From Oscillospiraceae bacterium (GTDB lineage: Bacteria > Bacillota > Clostridia > Oscillospirales > Ruminococcaceae): a DNA stretch of 64,000 nt. Of this stretch, positions 1-9,414 are shown piece by piece. Under the pieces are notes generated by a model. The model made no database searches. It saw only the letters and a list, made by a program, of their open reading frames with translations, and was not told the origin of the DNA. The first letter of the stretch is position 1. The number at the start of each line of letters is the position of its first letter. The stretch is from the NCBI GenBank assembly GCA_017465665.1, contig JAFTVU010000030.1, forward strand, positions 62,001-126,000, read 5' to 3'. The position numbers and the translations under genes are program-made.

Positions 1-234
1 GATAATTCCGAAGTTTTTGTATCCTATATAAGTTGCGGCATTGACAGCGACAGGACCTGGCGTGGATTCGGCAATCGCCGCAACATCCAGAAACTCATCC
101 TTTTCAAGCCATTTCTTTTTTTCTACGAACTCATTTTCAAGCAGAGCGATCATGGCATATCCACCGCCAAAGGTGAACACACCGATCTTTAGCATTGTCA
201 GAAAGAGCGAGAGACATTCTTTTGTTTTTTTCAC
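1..234 (-). CDS. Chromate transporter family protein, N-terminal part (runs off the window)
   Basis: The first 78 residues of a minus-strand membrane protein are present; the rest lies left of the window. The conserved chromate-transporter (ChrA) N-terminus is recognisable: an FGGGYAMI segment followed by a STPGPVAVN segment with a predicted membrane helix. In Clostridia this family usually occurs as two adjacent half-size genes, so the protein may need a partner outside the window. An in-frame ATG at 246 contains the Shine-Dalgarno GGAGG itself, so the GTG at 234, five bases downstream of GGAGG, is the better start. It lies 71 bp after metH and may be read through from it. The actual substrate cannot be told from sequence. 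Confidence 0.8.
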   Translation of the reverse strand, partial: MKKTKECLSLFLTMLKIGVFTFGGGYAMIALLENEFVEKKKWLEKDEFLDVAAIAESTPGPVAVNAATYIGYKNFGII

Positions 235-305
235 AAAGACCTCCATTTATCCAACCTGCAAATTCTGATCTGTCAGGCTGATCACAGCAAACAGATCATC
301 AGCTG

Positions 306-2669
306 TCAGTTGCCGTAAACTCTCCTTGCGATATCCACGGTCTCCTTTGCGTCCTTTGCGTAGAAATCCGCGCCTATCTTCTCGGCGTACTCGGGTGTGA
401 GCACCGCACCGCCCACGACTACCTTACAGTTTACGTTGTTCTCACGCAGGAGCGCTATCGTAGCCTCCATGCTCTTTAGGGTAGTGGTCATGAGCGCACT
501 CAGACCCACAAGGCGGACATCATACTTCACCGCCGCATCCACCACAGCCTGGTAGTCCACGTCCTTACCGAGGTCGATGACCTCAAAGCCGTAGTTCTCC
601 AGCAGGGTCTTTACAATGTTCTTGCCGATATCATGGATATCCCCCTTGACGGTGGCAAGCACTACCCTGCCGCGGCTCTCGCTGTCGCCGCCGCGCTCGG
701 AAATAACACGCTTCACCACATCAAAAGCCGCCTGTGCCGCACCTGCCGATTGTATCAGCTGCGGCAGGAATATCGTGCCCTTTTCAAAGCGCTCACCTGC
801 AACGTCAAGGGCGGGTATCAGCTGCTCGTTGATGAGGGTCATCGGGTCTGTGCCGCCGCTCAGCAGGCGTTCTGCCGCCGCCGCACACTCCGCTTTCAGA
901 CCGTTTGCTACCGCATAGGCGATATCAACCTCCTGCACTGCCGCAGGCGCAGGCTTTGCCATATCTCCGCCGTAAACGGAGATGAACTCCGCACCGCCCC
1001 TGTCATAGCCCGAAAGCAGCCTGTAAGCTCTCACCGCGCCCGCCATGGAAGCGATGTTCGGGTTGATGATGGGCAGGTCTAGACCGCACTCCATCGCCAT
1101 CGTAAGGAACGTGGAATTTATAAGCTCCCTGTTGGGCAGACCAAACGAGATATTTGAAACGCCCAGCACTGTTTTAAGTCTCAGCTTCTCTTTCACCATG
1201 CGCAGAGCCTTGAGGGTCTCAACAACGCCGTCCTGCTCAGCGGAAGCGGTCAGTGTAAGGCAGTCGATATACACATCCTCACGGGGTATTCCGTAGGAAA
1301 GCGCAGCGTTCAGTATCCTTTCCGCAATGGCAAAGCGCTGCTCTGCAGTCTTCGGGATGCCGTTCTCGTCAAGTGTAAGACCCACCACAGCCGCGCCGTA
1401 CTTCTTCACAAGCGGCAGCACTGTGCGCAGCTTCTCCTCCTCGCCGTTTACGGAGTTCACTATGGGCTTGCCTGCTACCCTGCGCAGCGCAGCCTCCAGC
1501 ACTTCAGGCTCTGTGGTGTCTATCTGCAGCGGAGCGTCGCACACGGACATCACCGCGTCCACCGCCGCAAGCATCATTTCCTTTTCGTCTATATCGGGAA
1601 GACCCACGTTCACGTCCAGTATCTCAGCGCCTGCATTGGTCTGGTCGATAGCCTGGCGCATGATGTAATCCAGGTCACGCCGCTTGAGCGCCTCCTTGAA
1701 CAGCTTCTTGCCTGTGGGATTTATACGCTCACCGATAATGCGCACGGTGTCTATCGGAACAACTGTGGAAGGGCTGCACACCGCCGCAGGGATGCACGGT
1801 ATTTCCCAGTTTATACGGCGCTCTTTCAGCACCTGTGCCACCGCACTGATGAAATCTGGGCTTGTGCCGCAGCATCCGCCGAACAGCTTCACGCCCTTGT
1901 CCGCCATCTCCGCGATTATCTGCGCATACTGCTGCGGAGTAACGTTATACTCATTCGTGGCAGGATCGGGCAGTCCCGCATTTGGTCTGATAAGCACAGG
2001 CACACTGGACCACTTAAGTATCTCATCAACGATGGGCATAGCCTCCGCAGGGCCGAGAGAGCAGTTCATACCAACCACATCCGCACCGAGCGAGCTGAGC
2101 GTCAGCGCCATTGCAGCGGCACTGCAGCCTGTAAAGGTACGCATATTCTGCTCAAAGGACATAGTGCAGATAACGGGGAGATCTGTGTTCTCCTTTGCCG
2201 CTAAGAGAGCGGTCTTTATCTCCATCAGGTCTGTCATGGTCTCTATGGCGATGAAATCAGCGCCCTTGCCCGCAAGCATTATCTCTTTGAAGATATCATA
2301 CGCCTCGTCAACTGGCATATCGCCTGTGGGACGGAGCATACGTCCTATAGAGCCCACATCAAGTCCCACAAGAGCCTCTGTGCCCTCGCATGCCTTTCGT
2401 GCAATGGAGATCGCCTGCTGTACCACCTCGGTAACGGAGTACCTGCTGTTCTTCAGCTTGTGACGGTTAGCGCCGAAAGTATTCGCATACACCGCCATAG
2501 CGCCTGCCTTTATGTACTGGCGGTGGATATCCTCGATGAGGTCGGGATCGGTGAAATTAAGCTCCTCGGGAAGTCCGCCCAGCTTTAATCCGCTGCGCTG
2601 CAGCATAGTTCCCATAGCGCCGTCCAGCAGTATGTGACGGTCGCCTGCAAGAAGTTCTCTGAATGTCAT
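306..2669 (-). CDS. metH: Cobalamin-dependent methionine synthase, short form without reactivation domain
   Basis: Transfers a methyl group from methyltetrahydrofolate via cobalamin to homocysteine, making methionine in the cytoplasm. The N-terminal homocysteine methyltransferase barrel shows DGAMGT near residue 17 and the zinc-ligand segments GMNCS and GGCCGTS. A pterin-binding domain follows, starting at GERINPTG near residue 310. The cobalamin-binding domain carries the DxHxxG signature near residues 677-682. The protein stops after the B12 domain at 787 residues, whereas full-length MetH is about 1,200. The S-adenosylmethionine-dependent reactivation domain is therefore absent and a separate partner would be required. 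The start has AAGGAG upstream. It lies 3 bp after the preceding gene, so it is co-transcribed with the MoxR/DUF58 module. Confidence 0.93.
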   Translation of the reverse strand: MTFRELLAGDRHILLDGAMGTMLQRSGLKLGGLPEELNFTDPDLIEDIHRQYIKAGAMAVYANTFGANRHKLKNSRYSVTEVVQQAISIARKACEGTEALVGLDVGSIGRMLRPTGDMPVDEAYDIFKEIMLAGKGADFIAIETMTDLMEIKTALLAAKENTDLPVICTMSFEQNMRTFTGCSAAAMALTLSSLGADVVGMNCSLGPAEAMPIVDEILKWSSVPVLIRPNAGLPDPATNEYNVTPQQYAQIIAEMADKGVKLFGGCCGTSPDFISAVAQVLKERRINWEIPCIPAAVCSPSTVVPIDTVRIIGERINPTGKKLFKEALKRRDLDYIMRQAIDQTNAGAEILDVNVGLPDIDEKEMMLAAVDAVMSVCDAPLQIDTTEPEVLEAALRRVAGKPIVNSVNGEEEKLRTVLPLVKKYGAAVVGLTLDENGIPKTAEQRFAIAERILNAALSYGIPREDVYIDCLTLTASAEQDGVVETLKALRMVKEKLRLKTVLGVSNISFGLPNRELINSTFLTMAMECGLDLPIINPNIASMAGAVRAYRLLSGYDRGGAEFISVYGGDMAKPAPAAVQEVDIAYAVANGLKAECAAAAERLLSGGTDPMTLINEQLIPALDVAGERFEKGTIFLPQLIQSAGAAQAAFDVVKRVISERGGDSESRGRVVLATVKGDIHDIGKNIVKTLLENYGFEVIDLGKDVDYQAVVDAAVKYDVRLVGLSALMTTTLKSMEATIALLRENNVNCKVVVGGAVLTPEYAEKIGADFYAKDAKETVDIARRVYGN

Positions 2670-2672
2670 GTG

Positions 2673-3980
2673 TTATCTCCTTATCTCTTCAATAAAGCTC
2701 TCTGCAAAGCTTATCTCTTCATCAGTGGGCACTCTGCCCTTGTAGCGCACATCATTGTAGATATCCACTATCTTCCGCACACTTTCACTGTGCAGACCGT
2801 TCTCGCCCTTTATACGGTGGATATCGGTGTTGTCTGTGGGTACGGTGGCAAAGGCAGTATCCTCAAGTCTCAGCATCATCAGCTTGTAGCCGTAGCGGTA
2901 TTTCCTGAGGCTGTCCTTTTCCCTGCGGAACTGCTTGTACAGGTTCTGCTCACGCTTTCTGCGTGAGATATAGCTTCGGGAGGTATCGGGCGCTTCGCTT
3001 ATCTCATCGGAATACGCTATCTCCGATACGGTCTCCTGCACCTTGAACAGCGGCGCAAACAGGCCGCGTATCATCTCTGCTATCTGCTTTCTGAACACTA
3101 TCAGCAGCACTATGATGCCGATAGCCAGCAGCAGCGTGGTGGCTTCCGCAAAGGAATTATCCGCCACATCCACCACAAGCTCGCCCCCGCCGTCAGAACC
3201 GCTCAGTATATCATCGGATGCGGACAGCTCGCCCCTGCGCGTCAGCAGCCAGAGCAGTCCGCGCACTATCTGCCTTACGCCCTCGGAAAGCAGACGTGCA
3301 GCAGGCCCCACGAACAGGAACAGCCCCACCGTCACAGCGGCGACCGCCGCAACCAGCCACGCATTGTAGCCGCGAAGTCCGTCTGGCAGCACCAGCCTGC
3401 CCGAATCACGCTGGTTGGTGCAGGTATCGATGGTGGTCTGATTTGTCAGCACCGCGGCGATTATCATGAGCGCTCCGAAGCCAAAGCATATCTGAAAGCC
3501 GCCCGAGGATATAAGCGCGTCATCACGGGTGAACCAGAGTATCACGTTGGTTATTATACCTGCAACGAAATACAGCGCAAACCATGCGCGTGTGAAGATA
3601 TCGGTGTATTCACGGCCGTAGGTGGCGTGACCTCCGAAGAACATGATTATCGCGGACGGCAGCACATAAAGGTACAGTCCCGTGGAAAGCTCCAGCGCAC
3701 CGCACACTATCATGAAAAGTATTATCGGAACAGCAAGCGCCGTCCTCGAAAGGAACGCAGCCTTTGACCTGAACGAGCGTGAGTGCCGCGGACTTGCAGC
3801 CCATGCACCGCAAAGACGTCCCATGACGTAAAACACTGCTATAGTCGCATAGATAGCAATGTAATGCCACCAGATATACGCGTCATAGCCTGCGCCCTCG
3901 CACAGCACCACGAACGGAAACACCGAAAGCAGCTGTCCAAGTATGGCAATGGCTCTTAATGCTCTGTTATTCATAGTCAT
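2673..3980 (-). CDS. Multi-spanning membrane protein of the MoxR/DUF58 module
   Basis: About 435 residues with roughly six to eight hydrophobic segments. A polar C-terminal domain of about 110 residues is rich in Arg and Tyr and ends in a helical segment. Layout and position resemble the DUF4129 or transglutaminase-like membrane proteins commonly encoded after a MoxR ATPase and a DUF58 protein, but no catalytic triad is visible. The start was placed at the ATG at 3980, inside the end of the DUF58 gene; an ATG at 3974 is equally possible. A longer frame from 4028 would overlap DUF58 more and is less likely. The specific function is unknown; the context suggests assembly or maturation of an envelope complex. 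Confidence 0.75.
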   Translation of the reverse strand: MTMNNRALRAIAILGQLLSVFPFVVLCEGAGYDAYIWWHYIAIYATIAVFYVMGRLCGAWAASPRHSRSFRSKAAFLSRTALAVPIILFMIVCGALELSTGLYLYVLPSAIIMFFGGHATYGREYTDIFTRAWFALYFVAGIITNVILWFTRDDALISSGGFQICFGFGALMIIAAVLTNQTTIDTCTNQRDSGRLVLPDGLRGYNAWLVAAVAAVTVGLFLFVGPAARLLSEGVRQIVRGLLWLLTRRGELSASDDILSGSDGGGELVVDVADNSFAEATTLLLAIGIIVLLIVFRKQIAEMIRGLFAPLFKVQETVSEIAYSDEISEAPDTSRSYISRRKREQNLYKQFRREKDSLRKYRYGYKLMMLRLEDTAFATVPTDNTDIHRIKGENGLHSESVRKIVDIYNDVRYKGRVPTDEEISFAESFIEEIRR

Positions 3981-5094
3981 CACCGCTTTCCGCAGGATAC
4001 GACCTCGTGCGCGGCACATGGTACACATCGCAGAAGCCTGTTTCGTCTATCTCGTTTGAAAGCAGCGCAGTGTATATCCCCTGCACCTGCAGGGAACGCA
4101 TGAACTCTGCGCATTTATCTGTAAGTATATTGCTTATCAGCAGCACATCCGTGTACTCCGAGCAATCGATGCTGTTCACGAACTCGTCAATGTGGCAGCC
4201 GCAGCGGTTCTTCAGCCGTGCCAGACTGCGCAGGATGTTTACTGTGTGCTCATAGCCCTCTGCAGGCTCGGTAACTATACGCTCCCCCGCGTTTATCGCA
4301 AAGCCGACGGAGATGTGTGAGCGGTAGCACTGGTCCAGCACGAACGCCGCAGCCTTTATATGCGCCTCCACAAGTGAGATGGGCAGCCGCTGAGTCTCAT
4401 CCGCGAAGATGCGCTGCATATTCAGTATCACCAGCATACGGCGCTCTGTGGTGAATTCGTTGTTGTACACCATGAGTTCGCCTGTTCTTGCGGTAGCGCC
4501 CCAGTGGATGCGGTTCATTGCCTCTCTGCCTGTGTATTCCTTTGCACCGCATATCATGAACGGGTCAGGCAGGATGAAGCGGCGCACCGTATTGCTGCCG
4601 ATAAACGCCTCGCTTGAAAGCGCAGGCTGTTCCATCTCGCTGGGCGAGGGCAGCACGCATATCTCCTCATTCAGCTTGTACATCACCGAGGGCTTCACAA
4701 GTCCGAAAAGGTCGCTCACTGCAAGGGTTACATCCTCTATCCTGAACACGCCGCGTTTCTCACAACGAACACGCCATACTCTTTTAAGGCGCTGATGACC
4801 TTTAAGCATGAACACGCCCGATACAAGACCTTTCTGAGCGTCCTTGCCCACAGACTGCGAGCCTCCGTAAAAGCTCAGCCAGCGTGAGCAGCATATCTCA
4901 GACCTTGCCCATGGCAGCGGCAGCCATTTGTTGTTGATTATCTCCTCGGTCAGCTCGATCTCCTCGTTCTCGAAAGCCTCCGTCCTGCTGAGCGAAAGCT
5001 TATATTCGATATCGTTAAGACCGAAATTCTTATACACCTGATACTGCACCACAAGCACCAGCGTGAGTATCAGTGCCATTACGAAAAGAGCCAT
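3967..5094 (-). CDS. DUF58 domain-containing membrane-anchored protein
   Basis: 375 residues. An N-terminal hydrophobic segment (about residues 3-20) is followed by a soluble domain. Near residues 190-230 is the DUF58 signature: an arginine-rich stretch with a proline-aspartate-proline turn, then a HWGATAR motif. DUF58 proteins have a von Willebrand A-like fold and are nearly always encoded next to MoxR AAA ATPases, as here. The gene starts 2 bp after the MoxR gene and overlaps the start of the next membrane gene. The probable role is a substrate or partner of MoxR in envelope complex maturation, inferred from context. Confidence 0.85.
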   Translation of the reverse strand: MALFVMALILTLVLVVQYQVYKNFGLNDIEYKLSLSRTEAFENEEIELTEEIINNKWLPLPWARSEICCSRWLSFYGGSQSVGKDAQKGLVSGVFMLKGHQRLKRVWRVRCEKRGVFRIEDVTLAVSDLFGLVKPSVMYKLNEEICVLPSPSEMEQPALSSEAFIGSNTVRRFILPDPFMICGAKEYTGREAMNRIHWGATARTGELMVYNNEFTTERRMLVILNMQRIFADETQRLPISLVEAHIKAAAFVLDQCYRSHISVGFAINAGERIVTEPAEGYEHTVNILRSLARLKNRCGCHIDEFVNSIDCSEYTDVLLISNILTDKCAEFMRSLQVQGIYTALLSNEIDETGFCDVYHVPRTRSYPAESGDDYE

Positions 5095-5096
5095 GC

Positions 5097-6047
5097 TTAT
5101 TCTCCGATGTCCTCTGTGGGCACAGCCACGCTGTCAAGCACCTGACGGATGACCTCCTCAGCCGTTCTGTCAGCACCGCCCGAAAGCGAGTAGCCGCGGC
5201 ATATCAGCCTGTGACGGATAACGCAGGGCGCAGCCTCTGCCACATCCTGCGGCATGATGTAATCCCTGCCCGACATCATGGCAAGCGCCGCGCTCATCCG
5301 CTTGAGCGCCACAGCGCCACGGGTGCTCAAACCCAGCTTCACAGCCGCGTGTGAGCGTGTTGCAGCCGCGATATCCGCAATGTAGGAGCATACCGCCTCG
5401 TTTGCGGTGCAGTTATCTACAAGCTTCTGTGCAGCTGTTATCTCATCTGCGGTGCAGATGGCGGAAAGCTCATCCACAGCGCTGAAAGAGCGTCCGTTCA
5501 TGATGACGTCAATCTCCTCCGCCCTTGCGGGATAGCCAAGTGCCACACGTATCATGAAGCGGTCAAGCTGCGCTTCGGGAAGCGGATATGTGCCCTGTGT
5601 TTCCGTAGGGTTCTGCGTTGCTATAACAAAGAACGGGCTACTCATGCGGTAGCTTTCACCGTCGATGGTGGTCTGGCGCTCCTCCATGCACTCCAGCAGC
5701 GCAGACTGCGTTCTGGGGGTTGCACGGTTTATCTCATCGGCAAGGATGATATTGGTGAACACAGGACCTTTGCGCAGGATGAACTCCTGCTCTTTCATGT
5801 TGTAGAAGTTGATGCCCGTGATATCCGAGGGAAGCAGGTCAGGCGTGAACTGAATACGCCTGAAGCCGCAGTCAACGGACTTTGCCAGCGAGCGTGCAAG
5901 CATGGTCTTGCCTGTGCCGGGAACATCCTCCAGCAGCACATGACCGCCTGCAAGCAGCGCAGCGCACACAAGTCGTATCTCGCTCCTCTTGCCTTTAATA
6001 ACGGCAGAGATATTATCGATGAGCTTTTCGGAAAGTGTCTTGACCAT
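5097..6047 (-). CDS. MoxR-family AAA+ ATPase
   Basis: About 316 residues. Walker A (GTGKT) is near residue 43, Walker B (LADEIN) near residue 105, and a sensor segment IATQNP near residue 148, followed by the helical C-terminal lid typical of MoxR ATPases. These act as chaperones inserting cofactors or assembling protein complexes, usually with DUF58 and VWA partners. The ATG at 6047 was preferred to that at 6056 because AAAGGA lies eight bases before it, whereas the earlier ATG abuts the same site. It heads the MoxR/DUF58/membrane-protein module within the longer operon. Confidence 0.92.
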   Translation of the reverse strand: MVKTLSEKLIDNISAVIKGKRSEIRLVCAALLAGGHVLLEDVPGTGKTMLARSLAKSVDCGFRRIQFTPDLLPSDITGINFYNMKEQEFILRKGPVFTNIILADEINRATPRTQSALLECMEERQTTIDGESYRMSSPFFVIATQNPTETQGTYPLPEAQLDRFMIRVALGYPARAEEIDVIMNGRSFSAVDELSAICTADEITAAQKLVDNCTANEAVCSYIADIAAATRSHAAVKLGLSTRGAVALKRMSAALAMMSGRDYIMPQDVAEAAPCVIRHRLICRGYSLSGGADRTAEEVIRQVLDSVAVPTEDIGE

Positions 6048-6065
6048 AATAAACATCCTTTCAGT

Positions 6066-7409
6066 TTAGTCAGTAACAGGGTCGTCCTTTGGCATGCGGC
6101 GCAGGGTGAATATCGCAATAACGCCCACCATTATTCCGCAGACCGTCCATATTATCGGCTCGGACAGGATAACGCCGAAATAATCGTATTTTGGTATCAT
6201 TATAATAACCGTGCATACTTTCCATAAGAGCTCTATAATGCTCGCAATGATGGGCACTATGCTCTTTCCGAGACCCTGCAGCGAGGAGCGCACTCCCAGC
6301 AGCACCGCCAGCGGATAGAAGAAAAGCACGTTGAATTTCAGATATTGCAGTGCGGTGGAGGTTACGAGCTCTCCGCCGTCAGGAAGTATCAGGTGTACAA
6401 GGAAGCCGCCTGCCGTGTATATCAGCAGCACCGCAAGGGTACTCCAGCCGAATGATATCAGCAGGCCATCGCGTATGCCATGGCGTATGCGTGAATAGCG
6501 TGCCGCACCGAAGTTCTGGCTGCAGAATGTCACCATCGTAGCACCCACCGCAGAGAACGGCATGAGGATAAGTCCCAGTATCTTTCTTGCTGTGGTGTGC
6601 GCTGCGATTATATCCTCGCCCATACCGTTGATGCCGTTCTGCAGCACGATAGAGCCAAGGTCAACGATGGAATACATCAGCGCCATGCCAAGTCCTGCAC
6701 TCAGCATCTCCGCCGCCTCACTGCCGTTGAAGCGGAAATCCGACGGCTTCACGATAAGGAACGGTCTGCGCTTTATAAGATAGATGAAGCACACCACCGC
6801 CGAAATAGCCTGTGCAAGAACAGTGGCGATAGCCGCACCGCGCACGCCCCACTGAAACACCGCCACGAACAGCAGGTCAAGTCCGATGTTCAGCGTTGCG
6901 GATATCACCAGTATTATAAGCGGTATAACGCTGTCACCCACTGCACGGAGTATGCCCGATTCCAGATTGTAGATAAGCGTAACCACAAGTCCCAGCGCCA
7001 CTATCATCAGATAATCACGTGCTTCGGGGAGTATGCTTTCAGGAGTATCAAGCGCGTGCAGTATCGGTGTGATAAAGCAGGTTATGCCGATTATGATAAC
7101 GGAGGTTATCGCACCTGCGAACAGGATAGTTCTTGCTATTGCCCTGCGCATTGCATTGTGGTCACCTGCGCCGAAGCACTTCGCCACTATGACGGAAAAG
7201 CCCGTCACCAGTCCGTTTACCGTACTGAACATCAGCGATACCACGGAAGCCGTAGAGCCAACCGCCGCAATGGAGCTCTTGCCGAGCTGATGTCCGATGA
7301 TTATAGTATCCGTAAAGCTGTACGCCTGCTGGAATATGCTGCCGAAAAGTATCGGCAGAGCGAACAGCAGTATAAGCTTAAGAGGCTTGCCTCTTGTAAG
7401 GTCTTTCAT
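6066..7409 (-). CDS. MATE family efflux transporter
   Basis: 447 residues with about twelve hydrophobic helices arranged as two similar halves, as in multidrug and toxin extrusion proteins that export cationic compounds using a sodium or proton gradient. The N-terminal segment after a short basic start (residues 13-40) and the glycine-containing second helix fit the DinF/NorM-like MATE group. The start is an ATG with AAGGTGAG upstream. It lies in the minus-strand run between the unknown 235-residue protein and MoxR. The substrate cannot be predicted. Confidence 0.9.
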   Translation of the reverse strand: MKDLTRGKPLKLILLFALPILFGSIFQQAYSFTDTIIIGHQLGKSSIAAVGSTASVVSLMFSTVNGLVTGFSVIVAKCFGAGDHNAMRRAIARTILFAGAITSVIIIGITCFITPILHALDTPESILPEARDYLMIVALGLVVTLIYNLESGILRAVGDSVIPLIILVISATLNIGLDLLFVAVFQWGVRGAAIATVLAQAISAVVCFIYLIKRRPFLIVKPSDFRFNGSEAAEMLSAGLGMALMYSIVDLGSIVLQNGINGMGEDIIAAHTTARKILGLILMPFSAVGATMVTFCSQNFGAARYSRIRHGIRDGLLISFGWSTLAVLLIYTAGGFLVHLILPDGGELVTSTALQYLKFNVLFFYPLAVLLGVRSSLQGLGKSIVPIIASIIELLWKVCTVIIMIPKYDYFGVILSEPIIWTVCGIMVGVIAIFTLRRMPKDDPVTD

Positions 7410-7439
7410 TTTGTTCTCACCTTTTTATTATGTATTTAT

Positions 7440-8147
7440 TCAGTCCTGCCTTGCCAGTCCGTAGCAGTTGTAGTTCGGCATTGCGGGGTGCCAGAAGTGC
7501 ACCTCCAGCAGGTACGGAAGTACCATGCCCCTGCACGCTTCCCTGAAATGCGGAAGTATAAGTCTGCGTATCTCAGCAGCAAGCTGTTCTTTTCTTTCTT
7601 CTATGTGAGCTGCAGCGTAGTCCTCTGTGGTAAATACGATGTTGTACGCAGGAATGCTGCTGCAATAGATGTTCCGTACAGGGCGGCTGCACTGACGTTC
7701 AAGGTACTGCCGCACCTTATCGATACATTCCTTTCTGCGCAGAACATAGTCGCACATGAGGTGCTCCACCGTCACCACCGAGATATACGGACCAACGCCG
7801 CAGTACTGCTCCGTATCCACGTTATGCCGTATGCAGACCCTGCGCCATATATCCATTACTCTCTGCTCATACCCTGGAGCGATGGGATGCGAAACATCAT
7901 ACTTCCTCGTTATGAGCCTTGCCGCATCCTCACCGATGGCGAAAAGCCCCAGTGTGGGTATCTTCACATGAGCGCCATTTTTATTCGTACAGAAATTGCT
8001 CTCGCTTACAGGGCATGCTCTCACGCCAAGTATGTTTATTCCGTCCTCGGCAAGGGCAGTCTTGAAATCCTCGAACCAGCCGCTGTCCCTGCCGAAAAGC
8101 ACATCCTTTATAAAGCGGCTGTATTCCTCTCCGTTTGTAACTATCAT
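7440..8147 (-). CDS. Conserved-looking protein of unknown function
   Basis: 235 residues, soluble, no signal peptide or membrane segment. It has many Cys, Tyr and His residues and an aromatic, His-rich C-terminus (LEVHFWHP). I do not recognise the family. The start codon overlaps a good site (GAGGTGA seven bases upstream), and the gene begins 9 bp after the EamA transporter gene ends, so translation of the pair is probably linked. Nothing visible indicates an enzymatic function. Confidence 0.7.
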   Translation of the reverse strand: MIVTNGEEYSRFIKDVLFGRDSGWFEDFKTALAEDGINILGVRACPVSESNFCTNKNGAHVKIPTLGLFAIGEDAARLITRKYDVSHPIAPGYEQRVMDIWRRVCIRHNVDTEQYCGVGPYISVVTVEHLMCDYVLRRKECIDKVRQYLERQCSRPVRNIYCSSIPAYNIVFTTEDYAAAHIEERKEQLAAEIRRLILPHFREACRGMVLPYLLEVHFWHPAMPNYNCYGLARQD

Positions 8148-8156
8148 GCCGTCACC

Positions 8157-9002
8157 TCAGAAAAGCTGGAAGCCGATTATTCCCGCAATGCACACGATGC
8201 CGCCGATAACGTTCAGCTTCGTGCATTCCTCACGCCTGATAAGCCCGATAAAGAACAGCACCACAAGTATCATCGGCTGTATGAACGAGTAGTTAGCCAT
8301 GCTCTGCGTTGCAACGATGTTCTCGCACACAAGCCCGATGACGTTGGGTATCTTTGTCACCGAAACGAAAAGCGAGCCCTTTGTCTTCTCCCTGAACAGC
8401 TTTACGGGGTGCACCTTTGGCGCAAGTATCACCGCGCACAGCACCAGCGCAAAGAACAGCGAGAGCGTGGGCGAAATATAGCAGGTATCGCCGCAGAAAA
8501 GGCGGACGATAAGCCCGTAGCCGAACTTCACACCCAGATATCCTATAAGCGGCAGGAGAATCGCACGGTAGTTTATCTTTCTTCCGCCCGACTTCGCTAT
8601 CATAAATAGTCCCACAGCGGAAAGTGCGATAAACCCGAACTTCCACACCGTCCCTATACCCAGCGCCGAAACGCCGCTGACAAGGTCAGTACCGTAGGAA
8701 AGGAACACTGTGATACCGAGCCACGCTTTAAGCTCAAACGCGGACATCTCCTTTAATATCACTGCGGCAAGCTGAAATTCCAGCATTTTGGATGTCGCCA
8801 TAAGAAGTATAGCGGCAAAGCTCTGCCACGAGAGCAGGAACACCCTGCTGTCAAACGGTAGATAGAACAGCATCAGCAGCGAGGTCGCCGCCGCCATGAG
8901 AAAGGTCAGCGAATTGCCGTCAAATTTCAGCTTTGCAACGGCGTATTTATCACTAAGCGAGCATATAGTATAACATGCTACAACTAAAAGCATCAGTGCC
9001 AT
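8157..9002 (-). CDS. EamA/DMT-superfamily transporter
   Basis: 281 residues, nearly all hydrophobic, with about ten predicted membrane helices in two repeated halves, the pattern of EamA-type drug/metabolite exporters. A GTG at 9011 overlaps the AAGGAG ribosome site (9011-9016), so the ATG at 9002, eight bases after it, is the likelier start. The ribosome site overlaps the stop codon of the upstream small gene, which suggests coupled translation. The substrate is unknown. Confidence 0.85.
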   Translation of the reverse strand: MALMLLVVACYTICSLSDKYAVAKLKFDGNSLTFLMAAATSLLMLFYLPFDSRVFLLSWQSFAAILLMATSKMLEFQLAAVILKEMSAFELKAWLGITVFLSYGTDLVSGVSALGIGTVWKFGFIALSAVGLFMIAKSGGRKINYRAILLPLIGYLGVKFGYGLIVRLFCGDTCYISPTLSLFFALVLCAVILAPKVHPVKLFREKTKGSLFVSVTKIPNVIGLVCENIVATQSMANYSFIQPMILVVLFFIGLIRREECTKLNVIGGIVCIAGIIGFQLF

Positions 9003-9014
9003 TTGTCCCACTCC

Positions 9015-9182
9015 TTACTCAACCAGCTCATAGGTGAGCGCCTCATAATGCAGCAGCGAGCCCTCGTCAGTGCCGTCAGGCAGCAGAAAGAGCGCGATGG
9101 GCAGCTCATCGCCCGTGTTTATATCCGTAAGGGTAGCGTATTCACCCGCTATCTTTGTTACTCTGTAATCCCTTGGTTCCAT
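9015..9182 (-). CDS. Small DUF3006-like protein (55 aa)
   Basis: A 55-residue acidic protein starting MEPRDYRVTKIAGEYA, with a central LFLLPDGTDEG segment. The layout matches small DUF3006-type proteins: a basic beta strand, a glycine-containing second strand, then LPxGxxEG. It starts 8 bases after AGAGG and is first in the minus-strand operon, with its own promoter at 9219-9247. Its stop overlaps the ribosome site of the EamA gene. The function of these beta-barrel-like small proteins is unknown. Confidence 0.7.
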   Translation of the reverse strand: MEPRDYRVTKIAGEYATLTDINTGDELPIALFLLPDGTDEGSLLHYEALTYELVE

Positions 9183-9218
9183 CTGTGTTTCCTCTCTTTA
9201 CATATTTATACATGATAC

Positions 9219-9247
9219 ATTGTAGCACAATATCACGCAAATTACAA
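9219..9247 (-). promoter_or_regulatory. Promoter for the minus-strand operon
   Basis: Read on the minus strand: TTGTAA (9247-9242), 17-bp spacer, TACAAT (9224-9219). It lies about 37 bp before the small-protein start and is the only good sigma-A-like match upstream of the operon. Confidence 0.6.
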
Positions 9248-9371
9248 GATGGAACAGCTCAATTTTTGCATGAACATCACCGTATCTGTGCTTACGGATA
9301 GCATATTCCGCTTACAGTTGTAATAACGTTGTAACAGTGGATTGAAATTTAATATTTTTTGCGAAAAGTGC

Positions 9372-9400
9372 TTGACAAAAATATGGCTTTGTGATATAAT
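9372..9400 (+). promoter_or_regulatory. tRNA promoter
   Basis: Consensus TTGACA (9372-9377), 17-bp spacer, consensus TATAAT (9395-9400), ending 14 bp before tRNA-Thr. It is a very strong housekeeping promoter. Confidence 0.9.
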
Positions 9401-9414
9401 ATCATCGTTGTGAT

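Noticed and set aside
2670..2720. Cobalamin riboswitch controlling metH
   Set aside because: Only 3 bp separate metH from the gene before it; no leader exists.
6597..8609. A 670-codon open frame on the plus strand
   Set aside because: It is the antisense of the MATE, 235-residue and EamA genes. Its His/Tyr/Arg-rich composition and lack of a ribosome site mark it as a shadow.
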